A stretch of DNA of 64,000 nucleotides from Rhizobium laguerreae (lineage in GTDB: Bacteria; Pseudomonadota; Alphaproteobacteria; Rhizobiales; Rhizobiaceae): NCBI RefSeq assembly GCF_002008165.1, contig NZ_MRDM01000014.1, forward strand, positions 372,001-436,000. Reading direction: 5' to 3'. The notes beneath the pieces were generated by a model. The model saw only the letters and a program-made list of their open reading frames with translations, ran no database searches and had not been told where the DNA came from. Below, in pieces: positions 8,896 to 17,856 of the stretch. The stretch's first letter is position 1, and each line of letters opens with the position of its first letter. The translations under genes and the position numbers were made by a program.

Positions 8896-9390
8896 CTAGC
8901 TTTCAAATGCCGGGGCGAATTGCAACGTCCCGCTTGGCGGAGATCCGCGAAAGACAATCCTCTGCACGAGCCGCGTATCGAGGTCGAGATACTTCAGCAG
9001 TCCATCGCAGCTGAAACCGACACGGCTGTAGATCTCGGGATTGCCGATCAGGGCGCATCCGCTGGCGCCCATCTCGTTCAGCAGTTCGAGACCCCTGGCA
9101 ATCAGCGCCTTGCCGATACCCTGCCGCTGTCTCTCCGGCTTGACCGATATCGGCCCCAACCCGAACCAGCCGTCATGCGCACCGTCGATCGTCACCGGCG
9201 AAAACGCCACATGCCCGAGCATCTCGCCATCCTGTTCGGCGACCAGCGATATCTTGAGATCGCCCGCCGCGCGAAGTCTTCGCACAATCTCCGCTTCCGT
9301 ACCGTCGCTGTAGGGCATCGGCTTGAAGGCGGTCGAGGTCAGATCATGGATCGCATCGATATCATCAGGCGTTTCGTCTCGGATGAACAT
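8896..9390 (-). CDS. GNAT family N-acetyltransferase (YhbS-like)
   Basis: 164 aa. IRDETPDDIDAIHDLTSTAF at the start and GLGPISVKPERQRQGIGKALI as the acetyl-CoA pyrophosphate loop mark a GNAT protein. The GCALIGNPEIYSRVGFS segment is characteristic of the YhbS-like subgroup. ATG 9390 follows GAGGAG nine bases upstream; a TTG three codons earlier is also in frame. It begins 13 bases after the stop of the amidohydrolase gene, so the two are probably one transcript. Confidence 0.85.
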   Translation of the reverse strand: MFIRDETPDDIDAIHDLTSTAFKPMPYSDGTEAEIVRRLRAAGDLKISLVAEQDGEMLGHVAFSPVTIDGAHDGWFGLGPISVKPERQRQGIGKALIARGLELLNEMGASGCALIGNPEIYSRVGFSCDGLLKYLDLDTRLVQRIVFRGSPPSGTLQFAPAFES

Positions 9391-9403
9391 CTCTGTCAAC
9401 TCC

Positions 9404-10162
9404 TCAAACGTGATAGCTCGCAGATGCTATGCAGGGAAAGTCGAAGACCAGCAAGCCGGGCTCCTCCAGCGGGAGCTGCGCCACGACATGCCCTTGCCGG
9501 TTCAGCACGGCCGTCGGTCCCCAGGCGATGCGCCCGTCGCGCTCACCCGTTACGTCGGACGATATCAGCCACAGGCCTGTCTCACGGCATCTTTCACCGC
9601 GAACGGCATTATGCAGCGGCTTGAATATTTCCGCCTTCTCCCGTGGCATCATGTTGTTGGACAGGCATAGGATCAGCGACGCGCCAGACGCGGCGACCTT
9701 TGCGGCCGCTTCCGGAAAATTGGTGTCGTAGCAGATGTTGATCCCGAAGCGCAGGGCACCGATCGCAAAGAGCGGGCTGTCCTTTCCTGCCTCGAAAGCC
9801 TGTTCGCCGGGCAGCAGGTGGGTTTTCCGGTAGCGACCGAGGAGAACGCCGCGCTCGACGACGACGGCGGTGTTGAACAATCGCCCATCATCGATCTCGA
9901 TCAGCCCCATGACCAGCACCGGTCCGGACTTCGGCAACCGATCCAGGACCGCCGCGAACTCGGCCGATGCGAGATCGAGGGCAACCCGTCGCGCCGATGC
10001 TTCATCGGTCAGGTAGCCCTGCAGAAAACCTTCTGGAAAGACCAGCAGGGCCATGCCATCAGCCTCGGCGCGCGCCGCAACCCTAACCGCATAATCCAAG
10101 GCCGCCCCGACATTCTCCCGAAATTCCGACGTCTGCGCGGCGGCTATCCGAATGCTCGTCAC
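9404..10162 (-). CDS. Carbon-nitrogen hydrolase (nitrilase superfamily)
   Basis: 252 aa. The nitrilase catalytic triad can be read as Glu in LLVFPEGFLQGYL, Lys in GRYRKTHLLPGE and Cys in RFGINICYDTNFPEAA. Members hydrolyse amide or nitrile bonds of small molecules such as omega-amides and carbamoyl polyamines. The substrate is not clear. The start is a GTG at 10162 behind GGAGG with a 5-base spacer. It lies between gnd (with its terminator) and a GNAT gene, transcribed toward the latter. Confidence 0.85.
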   Translation of the reverse strand: MTSIRIAAAQTSEFRENVGAALDYAVRVAARAEADGMALLVFPEGFLQGYLTDEASARRVALDLASAEFAAVLDRLPKSGPVLVMGLIEIDDGRLFNTAVVVERGVLLGRYRKTHLLPGEQAFEAGKDSPLFAIGALRFGINICYDTNFPEAAAKVAASGASLILCLSNNMMPREKAEIFKPLHNAVRGERCRETGLWLISSDVTGERDGRIAWGPTAVLNRQGHVVAQLPLEEPGLLVFDFPCIASASYHV

Positions 10163-10197
10163 TTAGACCTCCGGGTTTTCGGTCGCGGCATCTCAGC

Positions 10198-10224
10198 AAA
10201 AGGCCCGGCGCAGTGGCCGGGCCT
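10198..10224 (-). terminator. Rho-independent terminator of gnd
   Basis: On the minus strand, downstream of the gnd stop, AGGCCCGGC pairs with the GCCGGGCCT arm around a short loop and is followed by a T-rich tail. The hairpin occupies 10201-10224. Confidence 0.7.
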
Positions 10225-10246
10225 CTCCTTGAAAAATCTGTAAACC

Positions 10247-11677
10247 TCAGAAGGTCGAGGCACCGCTGCCCCAGGGGCCGTGGTGGAAATCCTTACCATC
10301 AAGGCGGTCGAAGCCGTGGGCGCCGAAGAAGTCGCGCTGTGCCTGGATGAGGTTTGCCGTTCCCCTGCCCTGGCGATAGGCGTCGAAATAGGTCAGTGCC
10401 GAGGTCAGCGCCGGCACCGGCAGGCCGGCGGCAATCGCGGCACCGACGACACGGCGCAGCGCCGGGACCGATTCCTTGACCATGTCGGAGAAGGCTGGCG
10501 TGACGATGAGGTTTGCAGCGTCCGGCGCCTTGGTAAAGGCCGAGGTGATCTCGTCGAGGAACTGCGAGCGGATGATGCAGCCGGCGCGCCAGATCCTGGC
10601 GATCGTCGGCATCGGCAGTGACCAGTTGAACTCGCGCGACGCTTCCGCCATCACCGCGAAGCCCTGCGCATAGGCGCCGATCTTGGCGGCAAACAGCGCC
10701 AGCTCCAGGTCCTTGTTGAGCTCGGGGCCGTAAGCGATCGGGAAGGACACGGCCTGGGTCCCGAAGATCTTCTCGGCGGCTTCGCGCTGCGATTTCATCG
10801 AGGAGAGGCTGCGGGCGGCGACCGCGGCTTCGATCGCCGTTGCTGGAATGCCCATGTTCTGCGCCTCGATCGCCGACCACTTGCCGGTACCCTTCTGGCC
10901 GGCCTTGTCGAGGATCATATCGACCATCGGTCCGCCGGAGACCGGATCGGTAGCCGCGAGCACCTTCTCGGAGATTTCGATCAGGTAGGAATTCAGCCGG
11001 CCCTTGTTCCATTCGCCGAAGATGCCGGAGATTTCGGAGGCGCTCTTGCCGAGACCGTCGCGCAGGATCCCGTAGATTTCGGCGATCATCTGCATGTCGG
11101 CATATTCGATGCCGTTGTGGATGGTCTTGACGAAATGGCCGGCGCCGTCGTTGCCGAGCCAGGCGACGCAAGGCTCGTCATTGTAGCGGGCGGCAATCGA
11201 GGTTAGCACCTTCTCGACGCGCTTCCAGGACTCTTCGGTGCCGCCGACCATGATCGACGGGCCGTGGCGCGCACCTTCTTCGCCGCCGGAAACACCCATA
11301 CCGATGAAGGTCAGATCGGTATTCTTCAGCCGATCGAAGCGGGCGACGGTGTCGCGGAAATTGGCGTTGCCGGCATCGATCATGATGTCGCCCTTGGACA
11401 GATGCGGGCGCAGCAGCTCCATTTGCTGGTCGACGGGCTCGCCCGCCTTGATCATGATGATGATCGGACGCGGCGGCCGGATCGCATCGACGAATTCCTC
11501 GATGGTCTTGCAGGGAATGATCTGCTTCTTCAGATCGCCGGCGCTTTCGTAGAATTCGTCGGTTTTCTCCGGCGTGCGGTTGAAGACCGCGATTTTATTG
11601 CCTTTCTCCGCGATGTTGAGCGCCAGGTTGGAGCCCATGACCGCAAGGCCGATCAGTCCGATTTCTGCCTTTTCCAC
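10247..11677 (-). CDS. gnd: 6-phosphogluconate dehydrogenase, decarboxylating
   Basis: 476 aa, the usual length. It oxidises 6-phosphogluconate to ribulose 5-phosphate with NADP in the oxidative pentose phosphate pathway. Evidence: nucleotide-binding GLAVMGSNLALNIAEKG at the N-terminus, the signature DKAGQKGTGKWSAIEA, catalytic KTIHNGIEYADMQMIAE, and the C-terminal RDFFGAHGFDR. Start: GTG at 11677 is placed six bases after a perfect GGAGG on the minus strand; a longer reading to 11737 would lack a ribosome site and exceed the family length. It is flanked by a terminator and a divergent AraC gene. Confidence 0.95.
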   Translation of the reverse strand: MEKAEIGLIGLAVMGSNLALNIAEKGNKIAVFNRTPEKTDEFYESAGDLKKQIIPCKTIEEFVDAIRPPRPIIIMIKAGEPVDQQMELLRPHLSKGDIMIDAGNANFRDTVARFDRLKNTDLTFIGMGVSGGEEGARHGPSIMVGGTEESWKRVEKVLTSIAARYNDEPCVAWLGNDGAGHFVKTIHNGIEYADMQMIAEIYGILRDGLGKSASEISGIFGEWNKGRLNSYLIEISEKVLAATDPVSGGPMVDMILDKAGQKGTGKWSAIEAQNMGIPATAIEAAVAARSLSSMKSQREAAEKIFGTQAVSFPIAYGPELNKDLELALFAAKIGAYAQGFAVMAEASREFNWSLPMPTIARIWRAGCIIRSQFLDEITSAFTKAPDAANLIVTPAFSDMVKESVPALRRVVGAAIAAGLPVPALTSALTYFDAYRQGRGTANLIQAQRDFFGAHGFDRLDGKDFHHGPWGSGASTF

Positions 11678-11931
11678 GACAAACCTCCGATGTGTCATTT
11701 GGACCGGTGTTGTGGCACTGTCTCGGTCAAACGGCAAGTCTCACAAGGGTCTAATCGGTTCGCAAAGCCAATGAAATGAGGCTTGCAATATCCCCGCTTG
11801 TCCGACAACCCGCCAGCTGCCGCATATTCCGAAGCCGCAAGTTTTTCGCGCGTCCTGCCCGCAATGCCCTATCTCATGTTATCATCAGTGCCTCGGGAGA
11901 TATCGCATTGGCATCGGGAAAACGAAAAGAG

Positions 11932-12699
11932 ATGGTTCTCCTGGCCGCCCGCGCCGGCCGCTACCGCGAATATGCACCGCCGCCCACGCTGCGGCGCCAT
12001 TTCAGCCGCCTCTGGTCTCATGCGCTCCATAACGGACCGCCGGCAATGGTGGCGATCGTGCCGGATGGCTATTGCGATGTCCTCTGGATCGACGGCCGGC
12101 TGGTCGTCGCCGGCCCCGACAGGACGGCGGCCTTTCCCGTCATCCAGCCGGGCGCGACCGTCACAGGCGCACGTTTTGCGCCCGGCGCTGCAGCACCCTG
12201 GCTGAAGACGCCGCTCTCCGAGCTGGTCGGCTGCTCGGTGCCTCTTGCCGACATCGGCCGGAAGGACACTGCCGAATTCGAAGCGCGGCTTGCGAATTGT
12301 CCCGACCCATCAGCCGCGATGGCGCTGTTTGGCCGCCTGCTCGAAGGGACCGCGTGCGATGCGGAGGAGCCCGCCCGCGACGCCGCCACGATCTTCGCCG
12401 CTGCCGACAGCGGGCGCCCGGCATCCGGCCTGCTCGACCGGCTCGGCATGAGCGAAAGGCAGCTGCGTCGTCGCTGCCACCATCATTTCGGCTACGGCGC
12501 AAAGACGCTGGAACGGATCCGTAGATTCCAGCGTTTCCTCGACCTCTGCCGCAAGTCGGGCACGATGCCGCTTGCCCGCCTTGCGCTGGAAGCGGGCTTT
12601 GCCGACCAGCCCCACATGACGCGGGAGGTCGGCGAGCTGTCGACGCTGACACCCGCCGTCATTCTCGACCAGCTCGGCGTGCGGAAAAGAGGCGACTGA
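11932..12699 (+). CDS. AraC family transcriptional regulator
   Basis: 255 aa. The N-terminal half (YAPPPTLRRHFSRLWSH..., DGYCDVLWIDGRLVVAGPDRTAAF) matches the sensor domain common in rhizobial AraC proteins (DUF6597-like). The C-terminal half has an AraC HTH: LLDRLGMSERQLRRRCHHHFGYGAKTLERIRRFQRFL. Starts are possible at 11776, 11908 (TTG) and 11932; I prefer ATG 11932 because the preceding translation is Arg-rich and does not look like protein. It is divergent from gnd. Confidence 0.82.
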   Translation: MVLLAARAGRYREYAPPPTLRRHFSRLWSHALHNGPPAMVAIVPDGYCDVLWIDGRLVVAGPDRTAAFPVIQPGATVTGARFAPGAAAPWLKTPLSELVGCSVPLADIGRKDTAEFEARLANCPDPSAAMALFGRLLEGTACDAEEPARDAATIFAAADSGRPASGLLDRLGMSERQLRRRCHHHFGYGAKTLERIRRFQRFLDLCRKSGTMPLARLALEAGFADQPHMTREVGELSTLTPAVILDQLGVRKRGD

Positions 12700-12769
12700 C
12701 CGTTTTGTTCAAGACGCTGTCGGCCGGTTTGTTATTCTGACGAAACCAAATGACAGGGACCTGCAAGCC

Positions 12770-13168
12770 ATGACGACAATGCCCGCGAAAATCATCCACC
12801 TGTCGATCGAGCGCGACTGGCGCGACGTCTATGAATTCGCGGGCAAGCCGGAGAACATGCCGCTCTGGGCCTCCGGCCTTGCGACCGGCTTAGAGCCGCA
12901 CGGCGCCGACTGGATCGCCCACGGCGCTCTCGGCCGCGTCAAGGTGAGCTTCGTGCCGGCCAATGAATTCGGCGTGATCGACCATACGGTGACGATCGAG
13001 TCCGGCCTAAGGGTCTATAATGCCCTGCGCATCGTGCCGAACGGCGATGGCTGTGAGGTCATGTTCACGCTGCTGCGCCTGCCCGGCATGACCGACGCGC
13101 AGTTTTCCGCCGATGCCGCCCATGTCGAGAAAGATCTCGCCATGCTGAAAGCCCTGATGGAGAGATAG
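12770..13168 (+). CDS. SRPBCC-fold protein (polyketide cyclase/START-like)
   Basis: 132 aa with the helix-grip pattern: IHLSIERDWRDVYEFAGKPENMPLWASGL at the start, alternating strands in the middle and a C-terminal helix (DAQFSADAAHVEKDLAMLKALMER). Such proteins bind hydrophobic small molecules; ligand unknown. Its TAG stop is directly followed by the ATG of the VOC gene, so the two are translationally coupled. Confidence 0.8.
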   Translation: MTTMPAKIIHLSIERDWRDVYEFAGKPENMPLWASGLATGLEPHGADWIAHGALGRVKVSFVPANEFGVIDHTVTIESGLRVYNALRIVPNGDGCEVMFTLLRLPGMTDAQFSADAAHVEKDLAMLKALMER

Positions 13169-13531
13169 ATGGCCGAGAAAACAGAAAACAACGACCGCCG
13201 CATCGACTATGTCGAATTCAACGTCGCCGACATCGCTGCAGCCAAAGCCTTTTACGGCTCGGCTTTCGGCTGGCGCTTCACCGATTACGGCCCGAATTAT
13301 TGCGAATTCGACGACGGCCGGCTGAAGGGCGGCTTTACCGATTTCGGACCGGTGCGGACAGGCGGCGGCCCGCTGGTCGTCGTCTATGCCAATGATCTGG
13401 AAGAAGTGCTGACCTCAGTCGAAAGAGCTGGCGGCACGATCTGCCGGCCGATCACCGATTTCCCCGGCGGCCGTCGCTTCCACTTCCTCGACCGTGATGG
13501 TTACGAGCTCGCCGTCTGGGCGGCCGCTTAG
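13169..13531 (+). CDS. VOC (glyoxalase/bleomycin-resistance fold) protein
   Basis: 120 aa. IDYVEFNVADIAAAKAFYGSAFGWRFTDYG is the typical first beta-alpha-beta unit, and GGRRFHFLDRDGYELAVW the last strand with the expected metal-ligand Glu position. Single-domain VOC proteins dimerise and bind metals or act as small-molecule binding proteins. It starts immediately after the SRPBCC stop (TAGATG), an arrangement that implies joint expression and probably a joint role. Confidence 0.85.
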   Translation: MAEKTENNDRRIDYVEFNVADIAAAKAFYGSAFGWRFTDYGPNYCEFDDGRLKGGFTDFGPVRTGGGPLVVVYANDLEEVLTSVERAGGTICRPITDFPGGRRFHFLDRDGYELAVWAAA

Positions 13532-13553
13532 CCAGGCTACCCAAGCCTATTGA

Positions 13554-14405
13554 TCAGGCAGCCTGCGACAGCCGATCGAGATCTTCCATGACGAGCAGGG
13601 CGCCGATCACCGTGCCGCCCGCATCGCGCAGCGGCGACATGCGACAGCGCACCTGCCGCGACCCGCCGCTGCCGTCCGAGCGCTCATAGGTATAGTCGAT
13701 CTGGTCGCCGGCAAAACAGGCGTCGAGCTTGTGCTTGGCGCATTCGGCAAACCGCTCCTCGCCGATAAATTCGGAAAGGTGGCGGCCGATGAGTTCCATC
13801 GGCTTCCTGTTGAGATGGGCGCTGTTGGCTGGATTGGAATAGAGGTAGCGATAGTCCCTTGTCAGCACCGCCACGCGATCCGGCAGGCTTTCGAGGATCA
13901 CCGCGTTGAGGAACTGGCCATTGTCAGTATCAGGCACATAGGCCGGCGGCGGTTCGATGCGCACATCCTGCGGCGACGGCACGCGCCAGTCCGGCCCATG
14001 CGCCCCGAAATAGCGGTCGAGCAGATAGGAAAGCACTGACGTGTGCTCCGTGACGCTGGCGCTGTCGTCGGCATCCTGGCTGATCAGGTGGCTCACAAAC
14101 TGCAGCTGCATGTAGACTTCGAGCAGATTGGCTGCCCGGCAGGCGAGGATTGCCTCGACCAGCGGCTCGACATGACGGTCGAGCGCCGTGACGCGCTGGT
14201 CGTCGCCCAGGCGTATGGCTTCCTCGATTTGCACGCAACGCAAAGAAAAAGCTCGAAAAAGCTCCAGCAAGACGCCTCCCAATCCCATTGTGCCAAGAGA
14301 CGAGTCCGAAACCTCACATGGCTGCATTTCCCAAAAATGCGCCTTCCGGTAGACACTATTCGCGTCTTGGTGGTGACGGGTAACATGAAGTGCCCTCAGT
14401 TTCAA
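13554..14405 (-). CDS. PAS domain protein
   Basis: Up to 283 aa. The N-terminal half is helical (LELFRAFSLRCVQIEEAIRLGDDQRVTALDRHVEPLVEAIL) and unlike a known enzyme. The C-terminal 120 residues form a PAS domain: LESLPDRVAVLTRDYRYLYSNPANSAHLNRKPMELIGRHLSEFIG with the PAC part GALLVMEDLD. No output domain follows, so it may act by protein interaction. Start uncertain: ATG at 14405, 14327 or 14288. A dispersed palindromic repeat lies just upstream. Confidence 0.75.
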   Translation of the reverse strand: MKLRALHVTRHHQDANSVYRKAHFWEMQPCEVSDSSLGTMGLGGVLLELFRAFSLRCVQIEEAIRLGDDQRVTALDRHVEPLVEAILACRAANLLEVYMQLQFVSHLISQDADDSASVTEHTSVLSYLLDRYFGAHGPDWRVPSPQDVRIEPPPAYVPDTDNGQFLNAVILESLPDRVAVLTRDYRYLYSNPANSAHLNRKPMELIGRHLSEFIGEERFAECAKHKLDACFAGDQIDYTYERSDGSGGSRQVRCRMSPLRDAGGTVIGALLVMEDLDRLSQAA

Positions 14406-14457
14406 TCCGAGAGCACCTGCCGCTTTTCACCGCTGATAAATGAGGGTGGACGTTTTT

Positions 14458-14508
14458 GGAGCATGACGCCGAAAGTGTGAGCAGTTTTAGGACGACGCCA
14501 CGCTCCAG
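14458..14508. repeat. Rhizobial dispersed palindromic repeat, copy 1
   Basis: Imperfect inverted repeat running from TGGAGCATGACGCC to a matching GACGCCACGCTCCA, with the core CCGAAAGTGTGAGCAG. A second copy is at 50523-50573. This 50-bp palindrome type is, to my knowledge, common between genes of Rhizobium genomes. Confidence 0.7.
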
Positions 14509-14532
14509 CTATTTATTTTAGAACATCCCGAT

Positions 14533-15468
14533 CTAAGGCGCGAGCGTCTGCTTGATCTGCCAGCGGTCGTGATACCAGAGCCACTGTTCCGGATATTCCC
14601 GCACCCAACTTTCCACCTTGTCGTTGAGCAACTGGGCTGCGGCCGGCAGGTCGAGATTGCCCTTGGCGTCGCGCGGCATGTCCAGGCGCGGCTCGATTTC
14701 CAGCCGGTAGCGATTTCCCGGCAGTCGGATGCAGCGCGCCGGATAGACCTCGCAGTCGAACTGGCGCACCAGCTTCGGCAGCAGCGGATTGGTCTTGACG
14801 TCGCGCCCGAAGAAGGTGCCCTTCAGCCCCTTTCGGAATTTCTGGTCGACCAGCACGCCCACCCCCTGGCCTGCTTCCAGCTGACGGGCGAGCGCGAAGG
14901 ACGAACCGGCATGCGAGGGCACCAGCTTGCCCATGCGGGCACTCCGGAAGTCGAACACCTTCTTGGCGACATAAGGATTATTCGGTGGCCGAAAGAGCAC
15001 GGTGACGGTGAGCCCGAAGGCGGCACCCGCCACCGGCAGCAGCTCAAAATTGGCGGTATGGCCGGTAAAGACGATGAAGGGGCGCGGATTGTCGCGCAGG
15101 TCGAGGAAAATCGGGACGCCCGACACCTCCACCCTCCCCGGCTCCGACTTTTCAGGATCATAGTCGAACAGCTGATCGAGGAAGACGTATTCGGCCGCAA
15201 GCCGGCCCATATTGCCCCAGCTGGCGAGCGCGATCTCCTCGATCTCGGCCTCGCTTTTCTCGGGAAAGGCGTTGCGCAGATTGGTCAGCATCAGTCTGTG
15301 GCGGCTGGTCAGCCGGCCGAGGCGTCGCATCATCCTGTCGGCAAAGCGGATCGCGCCATCGGCCGGAAACAGCTTCAGGAAATTCATGAAGCCGAACATC
15401 AGCTGAGCCACCAGCCATTGCTGGAAATTCCTCAGCGCCAGAACGATCCGGGTGATGAACAGCTTCAC
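14533..15468 (-). CDS. lpxXL: Lipid A very-long-chain (27-OH-C28) acyltransferase LpxXL
   Basis: 311 aa inner-membrane LpxL/HtrB-type acyltransferase. The catalytic H-x4-E block reads TGHTANFELLPV, followed by PPNNPY and KFRKGLKGTFFGR. One N-terminal hydrophobic stretch anchors it. In rhizobia LpxXL transfers 27-hydroxyoctacosanoate from AcpXL to lipid A. The gene is last in the acpXL cluster, starting (GTG) four bases after the adhXL stop. Rhizobial mutants lacking this acyl chain show altered membrane robustness and bacteroid development in published work. Confidence 0.88.
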   Translation of the reverse strand: MKLFITRIVLALRNFQQWLVAQLMFGFMNFLKLFPADGAIRFADRMMRRLGRLTSRHRLMLTNLRNAFPEKSEAEIEEIALASWGNMGRLAAEYVFLDQLFDYDPEKSEPGRVEVSGVPIFLDLRDNPRPFIVFTGHTANFELLPVAGAAFGLTVTVLFRPPNNPYVAKKVFDFRSARMGKLVPSHAGSSFALARQLEAGQGVGVLVDQKFRKGLKGTFFGRDVKTNPLLPKLVRQFDCEVYPARCIRLPGNRYRLEIEPRLDMPRDAKGNLDLPAAAQLLNDKVESWVREYPEQWLWYHDRWQIKQTLAP

Positions 15469-15472
15469 GCGG

Positions 15473-16501
15473 TCAATCCATCTTCAGGATGATCTTGCCG
15501 AAGATCTGGCGCGATTCGATCCGCTCCAGCGCCCGGTCGATATCACTGAAGCTGACCTCGGTATCGATGACGGGATGGACGAGCCCGCGGCCCATCTTCT
15601 GCATCGCATTCGCCATGTTCTCCATGCGGCAGCCGAAGGAACCGAAGAGCTTGAGTTGTTGCTGGAACAGCATCATCAGGTTCATCTCAGTGGAAACACC
15701 CGAGGTCGAGCCGCAGGTGACGAGGCGCCCGCCGCGCTTCATGCAGAGCATCGAGCCTGCCCAGGTGTCCTTGCCGACATGTTCGAAAACGACGTCGACG
15801 CCCTTCTTCTTGGTGAGCTTGCGCACCACGCCTTCGAAACGGTCGGTGCGGTAGTTGATAACGTGATCGGCGCCGAGCGCCTTGGCCTTTTCGATCTTAT
15901 CGTCCGAACCGACCGTGGTGATGACGGTGCAGCCGATCTTCTTGGCGAGCTGGATCGCCGCCGTGCCGATGCCGGAGCCGCCGGCATGGACGAGGATCGT
16001 CTCGCCCGGCTCAAGCTTGGCATTGTCGAACAACATGTGCTCGACCGTGCCGAAGGTGACCGGAGCAAGCGCCGCGCCGATCGCGTCGACACCGGGAGGG
16101 GCCGGTACCAGCAGGCGCGCCGGCAGGTTGACCTTCTCCTGCGCGAAGCCGTCGAGATGGAAGCCGTGCACGCCGGAGACATGTTCGCAGAGATTGTCGC
16201 GACCTTCGCGGCAGGGGCGGCAGAGGCCGCAGGTGCGCGCACCGTAGATGGAGACGAGCTGGCCCGGCAGCACGTTGGCGACGCCCGGCCCGATCGCCTC
16301 GACGACGCCGGAGGCTTCGGCACCGATGACCAGCGGCATCTTCCGCTTGGCAAACGCCATGCCGCGCCAGCCCCAGACGTCGATATGGTTGAGCGCCACC
16401 GCCTTGACGCGCAGCGTCACCTCGCCGGCACCAGGAGCGTCCGGTTCAGGCAGCTCGGTGATCTCAAGCTTGCGGTCATCGATCAGTTGCAAAGCGCGCA
16501 T
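15473..16501 (-). CDS. Zinc-type alcohol dehydrogenase/enoyl reductase-like protein AdhXL
   Basis: 342 aa medium-chain dehydrogenase. Key stretches: GAEASGVVEAIGPGV, the structural zinc cysteines in CGLCRPCREGRDNLC, and the NAD(P) site HAGGSGIGTAAIQLAK. In rhizobial clusters this gene (adh2XL) is thought to serve VLCFA synthesis, possibly as the enoyl reductase step or in omega-1 oxidation; the exact reaction is not established. ATG 16501 is preferred over TTG 16522 because GCGAGG precedes it by nine bases. Confidence 0.85.
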   Translation of the reverse strand: MRALQLIDDRKLEITELPEPDAPGAGEVTLRVKAVALNHIDVWGWRGMAFAKRKMPLVIGAEASGVVEAIGPGVANVLPGQLVSIYGARTCGLCRPCREGRDNLCEHVSGVHGFHLDGFAQEKVNLPARLLVPAPPGVDAIGAALAPVTFGTVEHMLFDNAKLEPGETILVHAGGSGIGTAAIQLAKKIGCTVITTVGSDDKIEKAKALGADHVINYRTDRFEGVVRKLTKKKGVDVVFEHVGKDTWAGSMLCMKRGGRLVTCGSTSGVSTEMNLMMLFQQQLKLFGSFGCRMENMANAMQKMGRGLVHPVIDTEVSFSDIDRALERIESRQIFGKIILKMD

Positions 16502-16557
16502 GGCAAAATCCCTCGCCTTCAAGACGGTCTTCTTGTTTTGAAATTGTCGCGAACCGC

Positions 16558-17844
16558 TTAAGCCGGTTCGAGCGCCATGACAAGGCTGGCATTCTGCCCG
16601 CCGAAGCCGAAGGAGTTGGAAAGCACCGCTGAAACCTGGGCTTCCCGCTTCTTGTTCGGCACGACATCGAGAACGATCGACGGATCGGGGTTGTTGTAAT
16701 TGATGGTCGGCGGCAGCGTTCCGGTCAGCATCGTTTGCAGCGAGAACACCGCCTCGACGGCGCCCGCCGCCGTCAGCGTATGGCCGATCATCGACTTGTT
16801 CGACGACACGGGAATGCCGACGAGCCGGTCGCCGAACACGGCCGACATCGCGCCATACTCCATCTTGTCGTTCTCCGGCGTCGAGGTGCCGTGCGCATTG
16901 ATGTAGCCGATGCCACTCTCGTCGATACCGGCATCGGCAAGGGCCGCGCGGATCGTCGCGATTGCCGGGCCGCCATCGGGCGACGACCGGGTGCGGTGGA
17001 AGCTGTCGGCCTTGTCGCCGGCGCCCTTCATGATGCCGAGCACCTTGGCGCCGCGGGCAACCGCTGACTCCAGCGATTCCAGTACCAGGGTCGCAGCACC
17101 CTCGGCGATAACGAAGCCGTCGCGATCCTTGCTGAACGGCTTGGAAGCCTTGGTCGGCGGATCGTTCTGTGTCGAAAGAGCTGACAGCAACGAGAAGCGG
17201 ATCAGCGCTTCGGCACTCAGCGATCCGTCGGTCGCGACCGTCAATGCGCGATCCGTGCGGCCTTGGCGGATCGCCTCGATGCCGAGCTGGATCGCCGTGA
17301 CCCCGGAGGCGCAGGCGGTCGACAGCGTGACGGGAAGGCCGCGGGTGCCGAACCGGTCGGCAAGGCGCTCGGAAATCGCACCGAACAGTGCCGCCTCATG
17401 GAAGGCCGGATCCGGACGCTGGCGCAACGCCGTCAGGAAGCGCTCATAGGCATCCCCCGGATGGTCGGAGGCCGGCGAACGGTCGGCAAGCTCGAAACGC
17501 GCGCTCCACTCGGGCTCGATCGGCGGGGCGGCGAGGAATAGCGGGCCGTTGAAATCGCCGGAAAGGCCGGCATCGGCAAGCGCCTCGATCGTCGTTTCGC
17601 GGGCGAAGGCATAGGAGCGCTCGACGGCGTTCGGCACCGGGATGCCGATAAAATCGACGGTGCCGGCGATCCGCGTCGACAGGCCCTCGGTCGGAAAGCG
17701 GTTGATCTCATGGATGCCCGACGTGCCTGACGAAAGCGCTGCCCAGTTATCGCTGAGGCCCTGACCGAGCGAGGTGATGATGCCCATGCCGGTAACAGCT
17801 ACGATCGGACGGCCGAGGTGATCTCTATAAGCGGAAGCTGTCAT
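16558..17844 (-). CDS. fabF1XL: Beta-ketoacyl-ACP synthase FabF1XL (catalytic)
   Basis: 428 aa KAS II-type condensing enzyme. The full Cys-His-His triad is visible: Cys178 in TLSTACASG, the first His in NAHGTSTPENDKMEYGAM and the second in NKSMIGHTLTAAGAVE. C-terminal FGFGGQNASLV is also typical. It elongates acyl chains on AcpXL. ATG 17844 follows GAGGAG by eight bases; a GTG lies three codons upstream. It sits 12 bases after the fabF2XL stop. The name follows the order described for R. leguminosarum clusters. Confidence 0.9.
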   Translation of the reverse strand: MTASAYRDHLGRPIVAVTGMGIITSLGQGLSDNWAALSSGTSGIHEINRFPTEGLSTRIAGTVDFIGIPVPNAVERSYAFARETTIEALADAGLSGDFNGPLFLAAPPIEPEWSARFELADRSPASDHPGDAYERFLTALRQRPDPAFHEAALFGAISERLADRFGTRGLPVTLSTACASGVTAIQLGIEAIRQGRTDRALTVATDGSLSAEALIRFSLLSALSTQNDPPTKASKPFSKDRDGFVIAEGAATLVLESLESAVARGAKVLGIMKGAGDKADSFHRTRSSPDGGPAIATIRAALADAGIDESGIGYINAHGTSTPENDKMEYGAMSAVFGDRLVGIPVSSNKSMIGHTLTAAGAVEAVFSLQTMLTGTLPPTINYNNPDPSIVLDVVPNKKREAQVSAVLSNSFGFGGQNASLVMALEPA

Positions 17845-17856
17845 ATTTCTCACTCC